Assembly: GCF_040901545.1 (NCBI RefSeq)
Contig: NZ_JBBDYL010000050.1
Span: forward strand, 19,572-83,571
Length of the DNA stretch: 64,000 nucleotides
Direction of reading: 5' to 3'
Source: Sulfuricaulis sp040901545
Lineage (GTDB): Bacteria > Pseudomonadota > Gammaproteobacteria > Acidiferrobacterales > Sulfurifustaceae
Positions 41,125-49,553 of this stretch are shown piece after piece. The position numbers and the translations under genes were made by a program. Position 1 is the first letter of the stretch. The number at the start of each line of letters is the position of its first letter. The notes below the pieces were generated by a model. The model saw nothing but the letters and a program-made list of their open reading frames with translations. It searched no databases and was not told where the DNA came from.

Positions 41125-42297
41125 ATGCTACGAAAAAAAAGCAGGAATTCCTCGCGCTCGTATCTGTACACCTGCCTGACAATTTGCGTTCTCACATCAA
41201 TTTATTGGGGAGTATCGAACGTCAGGGCCGAGCCGTATCTGGCGATCCAGGAGGGTTACAAATGTTCCAAATGTCACGTCAACATGACCGGTGGCGGCAA
41301 ACGTACGGACTTTGCAAACATTTATGTCCAGACTCGCCTCGCCAACGAATTCTTCGACTGGCGGAGCATTACGAAAAAGGCTGGAGAGGACGATGACAAA
41401 GCTAATCCGTACAAGACCGATTCCCAGAACAGCTTCTTCTCCGGTCGGTTGAACGAGTATGTTGCCATCGGGGGTGATTTCCGCACGCTCTTGGAACATA
41501 CCAATACTCCCGGCAGCACTCCGACGCAGGCGTTCAACCAGCGCAAACATAATATCTACCTGGAAATCGACCTGATCCCCGAGCATATTATCTTTTATCA
41601 AACGCTGTCCGATGGTGGCGATGCACGAGAAATCTTCGGGCTCCTGAAGGGGCAGTTCAAGGAGGACGTGTACTACTTTAAGTTCGGCCAGTTTTTTCTT
41701 CCTTACGGCCTGCGCCTTCAGGATGACACCGCCTTTACCCGCGCGGTCACGGGATTCACTTATGGAATAACGGACGTGGGCGCGGAATTTGGCTACGAGC
41801 CGGGTCCCTGGGCGCTACACATCGCGACGACCAACGGCACCGGCTCGTCCCTGGAAACCAACCGCGACAAACGACTTACGGCCTCAGTTGCCTACGTGCA
41901 CAAGCTATTCCGCCTGGGCAGCTCTTACTCCACTAACAAAAACGCACAAGGCGTCGAAACCAACATTAAAGGCATTAACGCGGGGGCACAGTTCGGTCGC
42001 CTGGGTATTCTGGCCGAAGGGGGTGTTGTCGACGATTCGACGGTTGAGCAGCGTGTTGCAATCCTGGAGTTCAACTTCCTGTTCTCCAGGGGAAATAACA
42101 TCAAGTTATCCTACGAGTATCACGACCCTTCCAAGGCGATTTTCGAAAACGCCCGCGAGCGCTACAGCCTGGTGTACGAACCCTTTCTGAACCAGTTTGT
42201 CCAACTCCGCCTCGGCGTCCGCGATAACCAGGGAATCCCCCAAAATCCGGGATTGAACACCACTTTTTACTTTCTTGAGTTGCATTTGTTCATGTAA
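41125..42297 (+). CDS. Outer-membrane beta-barrel with N-terminal CXXCH (Cyc2-like architecture)
   Basis: A 390-residue protein. A signal peptide (about 1-34, ending NVRA) is followed at once by PYLAIQEGYKCSKCHVNMTG, a single c-haem motif, and then by about 300 residues of alternating, Tyr/Phe-rich beta strands ending LELHLFM, with terminal aromatic/hydrophobic residues like a porin. This order, one haem plugged into a barrel, is that of the iron-oxidising Cyc2 family, although sequence similarity to Cyc2 is not obvious. ATG 41125 is chosen because it begins the signal peptide; an upstream TTG at 41056 would precede it by 23 codons. Confidence 0.7.
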   Translation: MLRKKSRNSSRSYLYTCLTICVLTSIYWGVSNVRAEPYLAIQEGYKCSKCHVNMTGGGKRTDFANIYVQTRLANEFFDWRSITKKAGEDDDKANPYKTDSQNSFFSGRLNEYVAIGGDFRTLLEHTNTPGSTPTQAFNQRKHNIYLEIDLIPEHIIFYQTLSDGGDAREIFGLLKGQFKEDVYYFKFGQFFLPYGLRLQDDTAFTRAVTGFTYGITDVGAEFGYEPGPWALHIATTNGTGSSLETNRDKRLTASVAYVHKLFRLGSSYSTNKNAQGVETNIKGINAGAQFGRLGILAEGGVVDDSTVEQRVAILEFNFLFSRGNNIKLSYEYHDPSKAIFENARERYSLVYEPFLNQFVQLRLGVRDNQGIPQNPGLNTTFYFLELHLFM

Positions 42298-42317
42298 TAA
42301 CAATATGGAGAGCGCTT

Positions 42318-43577
42318 ATGGACGATTCATTGCCTGGAAAGCCTGAACCGAAGACCGGGTCGACTAGCGTGTCGCAATTGGTCGAGTTCGCTTCTGATGC
42401 CGCTTTCGCCATAAATGATCGGCACCAAATAATCTCCTGGAACCAAAGAGCGGAACAGCTACTCGGTTATGCGCCGGACGAGGTAATCGGTCGGGGCTGC
42501 GAGGAAATCCTGCAGTCCGTGTTGCCCGGCGGCGAACCCCTGTGCCGGCCCAACTGCGAACTGTTTCAGTGTTTTCGCAGTTCCCGCCCGAGCGGCGTGC
42601 CCAGTTGCCGCGTGCGGCGCAAGCAGGGCGATTGGGTGACCGTCGGATATTCGTCGCTGGTCATGCCGGGGCAAATTCAAGGACCACCGAGCGGTGCCGT
42701 CGTGGCGGTGGTGTTCCTGCGCGAGAAAGAAGAACAGCACGTGCAAGTGCCGCGTCGAGGAGTATTGCAGATATTCGCTCTGGGTAAATTCGGATTGGCG
42801 GCCAGCGGGCGCGGAATGGCGGTCGAAAAATGGAAGCGCCGGCAGGCCGTGACGTTGTTGAAATTTCTGGTGACCCACTTGGACCGCCCGGTGCACCGCG
42901 AACGTATCCTGGACTGCCTGTGGCCCGATGTCGATGAAGAACGTGGGTGGGGCCGGCTCAAAGTGACGATGTACTACCTGCGCACGCAACTGCGCGCGAG
43001 CAGCGCCGGCGAAGATGCCGTGCGAACCATGGGAGATGCCTACCTGCTCAGGCGTGATGCGGTGTGGGTGGATGCGGAAAACTTTGAAAAGCTGGTAACC
43101 GAAGGTCGTGCGCTGCAAAGTAAGGGGCGCGGCGACGAGGCACTGCGTTGTTACGACAAGGCGCAATTTCTGTACCGCGGCGACTACCTCGAACAAGACG
43201 TATTTGCCGACTGGTGTGCCGAGGAACGCGAGCGCCTCGGTGAACTCTATATGGAAATGCTGACTCGCAAAGCAGAATGCCATGCGCAGCGCAGCGAATA
43301 CGTGGAAGCCGCGCAAGTTTGCCGCAAAGGTCTGGTCCACGACCCGTGCCGTGAAAGCTTCCACCGTTCCTTGATGCAGTATCTTGTGCGCCTTGGGAGA
43401 GCTGACTGGGCGATCGCTCAATTCCGCCACTGCCAGACCGTGCTCGCCCGCGAATTCGGCGTCGAGCCGATGCCCGAAACTCAACGTCTGTACCGGGAAA
43501 TATTAGCGCGGGAAAATGTGGATGCTATGGCTGCTCCAACCGTTTCCATCTCCTCAGCGACTGCGCGCGCCATGTAG
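42318..43577 (+). CDS. PAS - SARP (BTAD) transcriptional regulator
   Basis: A 419-residue regulator. The N-terminal PAS domain (about 18-135) starts LVEFASDAAFAINDRHQIISW and has a Cys cluster, LCRPNCELFQC, that could hold a metal or haem or act as thiol switch. A winged-helix OmpR-like DNA-binding domain (about 150-245) contains FLVTHLDRPVHRERILDCLW and KVTMYYLRTQL. A bacterial transcriptional activator domain (about 250-400) has YRGDYLEQDVFADWCAEERE. SARPs bind phased direct heptamers, and three such repeats exist in this window. It sits inside the cytochrome locus, 20 bases after the porin. Confidence 0.85.
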   Translation: MDDSLPGKPEPKTGSTSVSQLVEFASDAAFAINDRHQIISWNQRAEQLLGYAPDEVIGRGCEEILQSVLPGGEPLCRPNCELFQCFRSSRPSGVPSCRVRRKQGDWVTVGYSSLVMPGQIQGPPSGAVVAVVFLREKEEQHVQVPRRGVLQIFALGKFGLAASGRGMAVEKWKRRQAVTLLKFLVTHLDRPVHRERILDCLWPDVDEERGWGRLKVTMYYLRTQLRASSAGEDAVRTMGDAYLLRRDAVWVDAENFEKLVTEGRALQSKGRGDEALRCYDKAQFLYRGDYLEQDVFADWCAEERERLGELYMEMLTRKAECHAQRSEYVEAAQVCRKGLVHDPCRESFHRSLMQYLVRLGRADWAIAQFRHCQTVLAREFGVEPMPETQRLYREILARENVDAMAAPTVSISSATARAM

Positions 43578-43587
43578 GGCTGGGGAA

Positions 43588-43606
43588 CCCCCGACCTCCT
43601 CGGGGG
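43588..43606 (+). terminator. GC-rich hairpin after the SARP gene
   Basis: CCCCCGA-N5-TCGGGGG, 10 bases after the stop. There is no T-run, so termination would be inefficient. Confidence 0.4.
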
Positions 43607-43725
43607 CGGGTGCGTAACCACTCTTCGGCGCACCCGGCCACACCGCAAGCTGCATTGCCGTTGCAAATTTCAAGCCCTGTCAAGGCCGCCGTCCGCTGGC
43701 TGTCGGGAATCACGGGTGGCGCGCG

Positions 43726-43743
43726 TGTTACCAGATTGTCACC
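43726..43743 (+). promoter_or_regulatory. Heptamer direct repeat S3, oxidase operon promoter
   Basis: TGTTACC-AGAT-TGTCACC, 11-bp start-to-start, followed after 8 bases by GTTTTAAG as -10-like sequence. It lies 59 bases before ATG 43803 and 150 bases after the SARP regulator gene. Confidence 0.6.
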
Positions 43744-43802
43744 GCGGCATGTTTTAAGGTAACCACAATACACATGGAGCGGGCTTGATAGAGTTGGCCT
43801 TG

Positions 43803-44066
43803 ATGGTTAGATCGCAAATCATTCAGTCATTCGTTGCCCGGATCTGGCTCGAACGCGCCGCCGATGAGGATCCGAAATGGCGCGGCCATATCCAGCACAT
43901 TCAGGGAGGAGAAGAAATCTACTTTCAGGACCTCACGGAAATGGCCGAGTTCCTGGAACAAGTGAGCGGGATACCCAGTCTCGGGTTTGCCACGCATCCT
44001 GGAAATGACGACGCGATCTCGAAGCACAACGCGGTCTCCAGCAGGAAACGGAAACCGGGTAAATGA
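43803..44066 (+). CDS. Small conserved-looking cytosolic protein
   Basis: An 87-residue protein starting MVRSQIIQSFVARIWLE and containing RGHIQHIQGGEEIYFQDLTEM and AEFLEQVSGIP. The fold looks like a short alpha-beta domain; no family is recognised with confidence. It is the first gene after the S3 heptamer repeat and precedes the oxidase genes, so it may be a regulatory or assembly factor for the complex. A TTG at 43785 could be an alternative start. Confidence 0.55.
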   Translation: MVRSQIIQSFVARIWLERAADEDPKWRGHIQHIQGGEEIYFQDLTEMAEFLEQVSGIPSLGFATHPGNDDAISKHNAVSSRKRKPGK

Positions 44067-44126
44067 GGGAACGGCTGACTGAAATTTTCCGTCCCCGCGC
44101 GACGTCGAACTCCGGCGAGGCGCCCG

Positions 44127-44285
44127 ATGGCACTTAAACCGGGCGTAATAGCGCGGATTCTCGCGATTGCCCAGAATAAGTCGAATTGGGGCGGCAAGCT
44201 GTTTTTCGCCACGCTGCTCGCCGTATTGATCTTTTTTTGGTGGCTGCTGATTTATTCCGGCGGCGTTTCGGGTAATCACGGTTGA
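44127..44285 (+). CDS. Single-helix membrane protein before the bd-like oxidase
   Basis: A 52-residue protein with one strongly hydrophobic helix (FFATLLAVLIFFWWLLIYSGG, here split by a Trp pair, residues about 22-42). ATG 44127 has GCGAGG upstream. It ends 18 bases before the bd-like subunit I. Short single-helix subunits such as CydX or CcoQ occupy this position beside many terminal oxidases, which makes a small-subunit role plausible (inference). Confidence 0.6.
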   Translation: MALKPGVIARILAIAQNKSNWGGKLFFATLLAVLIFFWWLLIYSGGVSGNHG

Positions 44286-44303
44286 TCTGAGCAAACAAAA
44301 ACA

Positions 44304-46181
44304 ATGAATCCGCTTCGCTATCGTCCCGTGCGATCCATGTGGCGCCCTTTACTACCCGCTCTCATGGTGGCGGTAATCGGCCTGAGTGGTGGCGCGTTTC
44401 CATCGGTGGTCGCGGCTGCAAGTCACGTAGTGGAGCAGCAGGGCGCGTCCGTTCGCGGCGATGAAGTCAAGAAAGAATCCGTCGCGGAATCCCTTCCGGC
44501 GCCAAAACCAAAACCTTCGGATTATCCGAGTATCGGTGTGAGCAGTCGCAGCGTAGTCTGGGTTGTCGCGCAGATGCATCTGTTTTTTGGCGCTCTGGTG
44601 CTGGCGGTTCCGATCTTCGTGCTCGTTATCGAGCTCATCGGATTCAAGACCAACGATGATCGTTTCGATGACATGGCCCACGAATTCATGAAGGTGAGCC
44701 TGACCGCTTATGCCATAACGGCGCTGTTCGGCGGCACGCTGGCACTGAGCCTGTTCCTGTTCTATCCGCACTTCATGACTTATATGATGCGAGCGTTCGG
44801 GTCGCAAGTGTTGGTCTATGCCGTCTTATTTTTCCTCGAGAGCATATTTCTTTACATCTACTACTACGGCTGGGACGCGCTGCGTTACGGCAATCGAAAA
44901 TGGGTGCACCTGACTTTGGGACTGTTGCTCAACGCCGTCGGCACCACGCTGCTGGTGGTCGCAAACTCTTGGTCAACTTTTATGATGGCGCCTTCCGGGA
45001 TCGATCCGGCTACCGGGGCCGTAATCGGCAACATCTGGGAAATCATGAAAGGTCCGCTGTGGAATCCGCTGAACCTGCATCGCTTTCTCGCCAATATCGC
45101 GTTTGGCGGCGCGGTCGTGGGGGCGTATGCGGCCTTCAAGTTTCTCGCCGCCAAGACACCGGCGGAAAAGGCTCACTATGACTGGATGGGCTATACGTCC
45201 AATTTCATCGCGATACTCGCCTTTCTCCCGTTGCCGTTTGCCGGTTATTGGCTGATGGCTGAAATCTATGCGTACTCCCAGCAAATGGGCATTCTCGCGA
45301 TGGGAGGAATTTTGGCGTGGTTGTTCGTCATTCAGGCGGTGCTGATCTGTACGATCTTGCTCGCCGGGAATTATTACCTGTGGACCGGCATGGCACGAAC
45401 CGAGGGCGGTGAACGTTACCGCTGGCTTATCAAATATATCGCGGTCGTGCTGGTGCTCGGTTTTCTGGTGTGGGTGACGCCGCACAACGTTATTTACACC
45501 GGGAGTGAAATCGCCAAGCTCGGCGGCGGCAATCACCCGATACTGGGCCCACTGGGAATCATGCCGGCCAAAAATATCGCGGTCTTCTTGATGCTGATAT
45601 TCACGTTCCTGTCCTTCCAATTGTATCGACGCGCGGACAAGGTGATCACGGTCGCGTGGCAGGATTGGGGCAACGCGTTGATGATCGTTATCTACATAGT
45701 GGCGTGTGCCAATGTCATTTTCGCCGGCGTCTATTACGGTTATTTCACCAACACCGTCTACAAGGTAGGCTCGAGCGTGATCCAGGTGGTGTCAACGGTG
45801 GTGGTCATTGTCGCCGGCGTAGTGATTGACACGCTGATGTTCAAGGGAGCCAAGACATTGCCGGTCTACTGGGGCAAAGTCTCCGATCGTTCCCAGTACG
45901 CGCTGTTCGCGCTTCCTGTTGCGTTTACGTGGTTGATGGCGCTGATGGGCTACATCCGCTCCTCGGTGCGCACGCACTGGCATGTGTATGCGGTCATGAA
46001 GGACAACTCGCCCGATAACTTTATTCCTCCTCTGCAAACCGTCGGGAACATGGTCACCGGGATTACGCTATTGTTCCTGATCTTCGTGCTGTTTATTTTT
46101 TGGGTTGCCAATCTGAGCAGCAGTAAACAAGTCCCTCCCGTTTCAAATGGCAAATTAACAGCGGCAGAAAACACGGCATGA
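44304..46181 (+). CDS. Cytochrome bd-like oxidase subunit I, without subunit II
   Basis: A 625-residue, multi-spanning protein (about 14 helices) of the CydA-like superfamily, as found in Nitrospira and other lithotrophs. It has an additional N-terminal signal-like helix (residues about 12-35) and a linker. Family-type residues are visible: the first-helix His in AQMHLFFGALVL, the acidic FFLESIFLYIYYYGWDAL and a second His in NPLNLHRFLANIAFGG. The equivalent of CydA Glu99 is not evident, and the long Q-loop seems short. No cydB follows; c-type cytochromes do, hinting at cytochrome c rather than quinol as partner. Confidence 0.75.
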   Translation: MNPLRYRPVRSMWRPLLPALMVAVIGLSGGAFPSVVAAASHVVEQQGASVRGDEVKKESVAESLPAPKPKPSDYPSIGVSSRSVVWVVAQMHLFFGALVLAVPIFVLVIELIGFKTNDDRFDDMAHEFMKVSLTAYAITALFGGTLALSLFLFYPHFMTYMMRAFGSQVLVYAVLFFLESIFLYIYYYGWDALRYGNRKWVHLTLGLLLNAVGTTLLVVANSWSTFMMAPSGIDPATGAVIGNIWEIMKGPLWNPLNLHRFLANIAFGGAVVGAYAAFKFLAAKTPAEKAHYDWMGYTSNFIAILAFLPLPFAGYWLMAEIYAYSQQMGILAMGGILAWLFVIQAVLICTILLAGNYYLWTGMARTEGGERYRWLIKYIAVVLVLGFLVWVTPHNVIYTGSEIAKLGGGNHPILGPLGIMPAKNIAVFLMLIFTFLSFQLYRRADKVITVAWQDWGNALMIVIYIVACANVIFAGVYYGYFTNTVYKVGSSVIQVVSTVVVIVAGVVIDTLMFKGAKTLPVYWGKVSDRSQYALFALPVAFTWLMALMGYIRSSVRTHWHVYAVMKDNSPDNFIPPLQTVGNMVTGITLLFLIFVLFIFWVANLSSSKQVPPVSNGKLTAAENTA

Positions 46182-46996
46182 AAAATCTGGCAAAAACACT
46201 GGGCTTTAGTGTCGCGCTGATACTCTTATTTGCCTCCGTGACATATGTGCTTCCGCAGATGAAGGGTGAAGCACCCGTGGACAAAGCGGTGGATGTGGGG
46301 GAATTGACCATGGATTCCTTCATCGCCCTGGGCGAAAATTTATATAACGGGAAAGGGACCTGCACGCTGTGCCATAACCAGCTGGGCCGGGCGCCCGATC
46401 TCCTTACGTTCGATGTCGGAAAAGTTTCGCTCGAGCGGATCTCGGACTCCCAATACCAGGGCAAGGCTAAAGATTCGGAGAGTTATCTGCGCGAGTCCAT
46501 GCTGCAGCCAAGCGCCTACGTCGTTAAAGGCTTCGGCAAAAAAGGCTCCAACGATACCGAGTCCCCCATGCCTGCCGTCGATCAGGCCCCGATCCAACTC
46601 TCTGAAGTAGAGATCAGCGCGATCGTCGCTTATCTGCAAAAAAAGGACGGCAACGCGGTCACCGTGGCTTTGCCCAAGGCCGCACCGGCGGCCGGCAAGA
46701 AAGACGGGGTCGCGGAGACGAAACCGCCGCAGGCTCAAGGCCCCGAGGAGGTCATCGCGAAATTCGGATGCGCGGCGTGTCATTCCATCCTGAAGACCCA
46801 GTCCGCCATCGGGCCCAGCCTGAATGACGTCGGCAAGCGGCTGAAGATCGACCAGATCCGCGCCAGCATCATCGATCCGAAAGCGGAAATCGCCAAAGGA
46901 TTCCCCCCCATCATGCCGGATTTTCCGACGATGACCGTTTCCGAACTGGAAATGGTCGTGAAGTTCCTGGCGCAACCGACCACGGCACAACCGTGA
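46178..46996 (+). CDS. Membrane-anchored dihaem cytochrome c
   Basis: A 272-residue protein with an N-terminal anchor or signal helix (residues about 8-26) and two cytochrome c domains. The motifs are GTCTLCHNQLGRAPDLL (about 60-75) and FGCAACHSILKTQSAIGPSL (about 190-210). Candidate axial Met lies in PPIMPDFPTM. A Pro/Ala/Lys-rich linker joins the halves. ATGA overlap with the preceding oxidase gene and GTGA overlap with the next gene indicate tight cotranslation of a complex. Confidence 0.87.
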   Translation: MKNLAKTLGFSVALILLFASVTYVLPQMKGEAPVDKAVDVGELTMDSFIALGENLYNGKGTCTLCHNQLGRAPDLLTFDVGKVSLERISDSQYQGKAKDSESYLRESMLQPSAYVVKGFGKKGSNDTESPMPAVDQAPIQLSEVEISAIVAYLQKKDGNAVTVALPKAAPAAGKKDGVAETKPPQAQGPEEVIAKFGCAACHSILKTQSAIGPSLNDVGKRLKIDQIRASIIDPKAEIAKGFPPIMPDFPTMTVSELEMVVKFLAQPTTAQP

Positions 46997-49470
46997 ACCC
47001 GCGCATTCCGGCTTTTTGGCAGGCGGTGATCGTGCTTGTCGGCGCCTGGTTGATATTCAACTGGGCATTTCCGCCTTTCATGCCCCGGTCGGTGATGATT
47101 GCCTACCTGATCATCACCGGCGCGGGCGTCATGCTTTACTTTTCCAGTGATGACCGGCGTTGGACTGAATTCAAGGCGCCGATCTTGGCAACATTGCTGG
47201 ATGACAACAAAACGTGGCTCCGCTGGACCCTCCTGGTGGTCCTATCGCTGCTGCCGGGGTACGCGGTCTACGAGGCAGTGAAACCCTCGCGCGAAACGCC
47301 GCTTGAATTGCGTCAGGTTCACCCCTCCCCGCCCGCGGCGATCAAGGTATACGACAAGACCTACGACTTGGCCAAACTGGAAAATCCCGTTCGATTGCAA
47401 GTACTGAAGCAACTCGACGGCGATCCGGATGCCGCGTGGAAAACCTATCAAGCGGCGGTGCGCGCAGGAAGTCTGGTCTATTACCGCAACTGCTTTTATT
47501 GCCACGGCGATCAACTGAACGGAAAGGGTCACTTCGCCAAAGGACTCGATCCGCTCCCAACCGACTTCGGCGATGTGGGCACGATCGCCCAATTGCAGGA
47601 GTCTTTTTTATTCTGGCGCATCGCCACCGGCGGCCCCGGATTGCCCAAGGGCGGCATGCCTTGGAACTCGGCCATGCCGGTCTGGCACGAGATGCTGAGC
47701 GAGGAGGAAGTCTGGAACGTGATCACGTTCCTCTACGATTATGTCGCGCAAGTACCGCGCATGTGGGACCAGGGTATCTCCAAGGCCGTTACCACGATGA
47801 AGGATAAGATCGCCGCGCAACGCGCCAAGATGAGCAGCATGGATGTCTACCAATTGCGTTGCGCCGTTTGTCATGGCGAAAAGGGAGCGGGAGACGGACC
47901 GGCAGCGGATTTTCTTCGTCCCCGTCCGCGCGATTTCACGGCCGGCCTGTGGAAATACAAGACCTCGCCCGGGGATCTCCCGCCGCGCGATGTTGATTTG
48001 TTCAACACCATCAAGTCCGGTCTCGACAACACCAGCATGCCGGGTTGGTCGGCCGTGCTCAATGACAAGCAGATCGGCGAATTGGTTGCATTGATCAAGC
48101 AATTCGACACTTCAGCAATCTGGGCGCCGAAGGACGCCAAAAAAGAAGATTTCGACAAGGAGGGGCGTTACCTCAAACCCACCGCGCGCGTCATCACCGA
48201 CGTGGAACCCATGGACGGCCGGATTTCCTATTCGGCGGAGTCCATTGCCCTGGGTAAAGAGGTCTTCGAGGAGAACTGCCGGAAATGCCACGGGCAGGCG
48301 GGCCGCGGCAACATAACCTCCGGCGAGTTCCTGGATGACGACTGGGGCTATCGCATCTGGGCCCGTGACCTCACCAAACCGTGGACCTGGCGAGCGACGG
48401 AAGCCTCGTCTGACACCGATCAGGCCGCGCAAAACGACGCGCACCGCGACGAGACGATCCGCAATATCTACACGCGCGTGTCCATCGGCATTCGCGGCAC
48501 GCCGATGCCCGCGCATCGAGCCGTCGAGGCGGGAGAAGAGGACGCGATCACGCCGGAGAACCGCTGGCATGTCGCCAACTTCGCCTATTCGCTGCGTGCC
48601 GGCGCAACCTGGCCCGGCGAACGTAACGTGCTTGAGGGCGTGGAAGTGGCGGGCGATCTACCGAGCGACGTCAACGACGCCGCCTGGGAAAAAGCTCCCG
48701 TCAGCACCTTCAGGCTGGTGCCCAACATCGTCAAAGAGGATCGCCTGTTCACCCCGCTCAACGATGCGATCACCGTCCGGGCCGTGTACAACGACCGTGA
48801 CATCGCGTTTTTGCTGGAAGTGAACGATCGCACCGAGAGTCGTCCTGGCGGTCCGGTGCTTGAGCAGCTGCCGAATAAGAGCGAAAAGATGTTTTCGGAC
48901 GCGGTGGCGATCCAGTTTCCGAAAGCGGGCGCGTATGCCACCGCGCCGGTCGAAAAACCGCTTTACCGTCACGGCGATGCCGACCATCCCACGACCATCT
49001 GGTACTGGAACGCCGGTTCGGTCGAGCCCGCCGTCGAGCCCCGCGCGATGTTGCTCGACGCCACCGGTCCCGACGCAAAATTGACGAAGCGCGCGAGCGA
49101 AAATAATCTTTCCGCTCATGGCGAATGGCAGAACGGCCGGTGGCGCGTGCTCATGAAGCGCCCACGCGGGGACCACGCCAAGTCCACGGAAGCGCGGCTC
49201 GGGGGCAACGCCGCAAGCGCGACCGATCTCATCTTCCGTAAAGGACAATTCATCCCGGTGTCGTTTGCGAACTGGGACGGGAACAACGGCGAGGTCGGCT
49301 CCAGACATACCCTGACCCCGTGGTTCTGGTTGCTGCTGCCGCACGCGCCCAACTACGCCATGGTTTATGGCGCGTCGCTTGGGACCACGATGTTGTTCTT
49401 GCTGGCGGGCATGACGCTGATCTGGAGCGTGCGCCGAAAACGCGTTAGAACCCGAGGGACTCAGCGCTGA
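46993..49470 (+). CDS. Trihaem cytochrome with ethylbenzene-dehydrogenase-type haem-binding domain
   Basis: An 825-residue membrane-associated protein. Two or three N-terminal helices (residues about 5-95) are followed by three c-type domains with CFYCHGDQLNGKG, CAVCHGEKGAGDG and CRKCHGQAGRGN. Residues about 540-800 form a DOMON/EB_dh-like haem b-binding domain (DVNDAAWEKAPVSTFRLV, IAFLLEVNDRTES, SDAVAIQFP, TIWYWNAG), as in gamma subunits of DMSO-reductase-type enzymes. A C-terminal helix (about 800-820) re-anchors it. It combines anchor, c-haems and b-haem in one chain. It begins with GTG 46993, overlapping the previous stop. Confidence 0.82.
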   Translation: MNPRIPAFWQAVIVLVGAWLIFNWAFPPFMPRSVMIAYLIITGAGVMLYFSSDDRRWTEFKAPILATLLDDNKTWLRWTLLVVLSLLPGYAVYEAVKPSRETPLELRQVHPSPPAAIKVYDKTYDLAKLENPVRLQVLKQLDGDPDAAWKTYQAAVRAGSLVYYRNCFYCHGDQLNGKGHFAKGLDPLPTDFGDVGTIAQLQESFLFWRIATGGPGLPKGGMPWNSAMPVWHEMLSEEEVWNVITFLYDYVAQVPRMWDQGISKAVTTMKDKIAAQRAKMSSMDVYQLRCAVCHGEKGAGDGPAADFLRPRPRDFTAGLWKYKTSPGDLPPRDVDLFNTIKSGLDNTSMPGWSAVLNDKQIGELVALIKQFDTSAIWAPKDAKKEDFDKEGRYLKPTARVITDVEPMDGRISYSAESIALGKEVFEENCRKCHGQAGRGNITSGEFLDDDWGYRIWARDLTKPWTWRATEASSDTDQAAQNDAHRDETIRNIYTRVSIGIRGTPMPAHRAVEAGEEDAITPENRWHVANFAYSLRAGATWPGERNVLEGVEVAGDLPSDVNDAAWEKAPVSTFRLVPNIVKEDRLFTPLNDAITVRAVYNDRDIAFLLEVNDRTESRPGGPVLEQLPNKSEKMFSDAVAIQFPKAGAYATAPVEKPLYRHGDADHPTTIWYWNAGSVEPAVEPRAMLLDATGPDAKLTKRASENNLSAHGEWQNGRWRVLMKRPRGDHAKSTEARLGGNAASATDLIFRKGQFIPVSFANWDGNNGEVGSRHTLTPWFWLLLPHAPNYAMVYGASLGTTMLFLLAGMTLIWSVRRKRVRTRGTQR

Positions 49471-49482
49471 CCGATTGCCACA

Positions 49483-49500
49483 TGTCACCAGAATGTCACT
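49483..49500 (+). promoter_or_regulatory. Heptamer direct repeat S2, cupredoxin promoter
   Basis: TGTCACC-AGAA-TGTCACT, 11-bp start-to-start, then 8 bases to an ATATCAT-type -10. It is 53 bases before ATG 49554. S1 and S2 are the most alike of the three copies. Confidence 0.6.
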
Positions 49501-49553
49501 ATCGAAGATATCATTTCATTTATTTTATTTATTCCACAAATTGGAGGTTTCAC

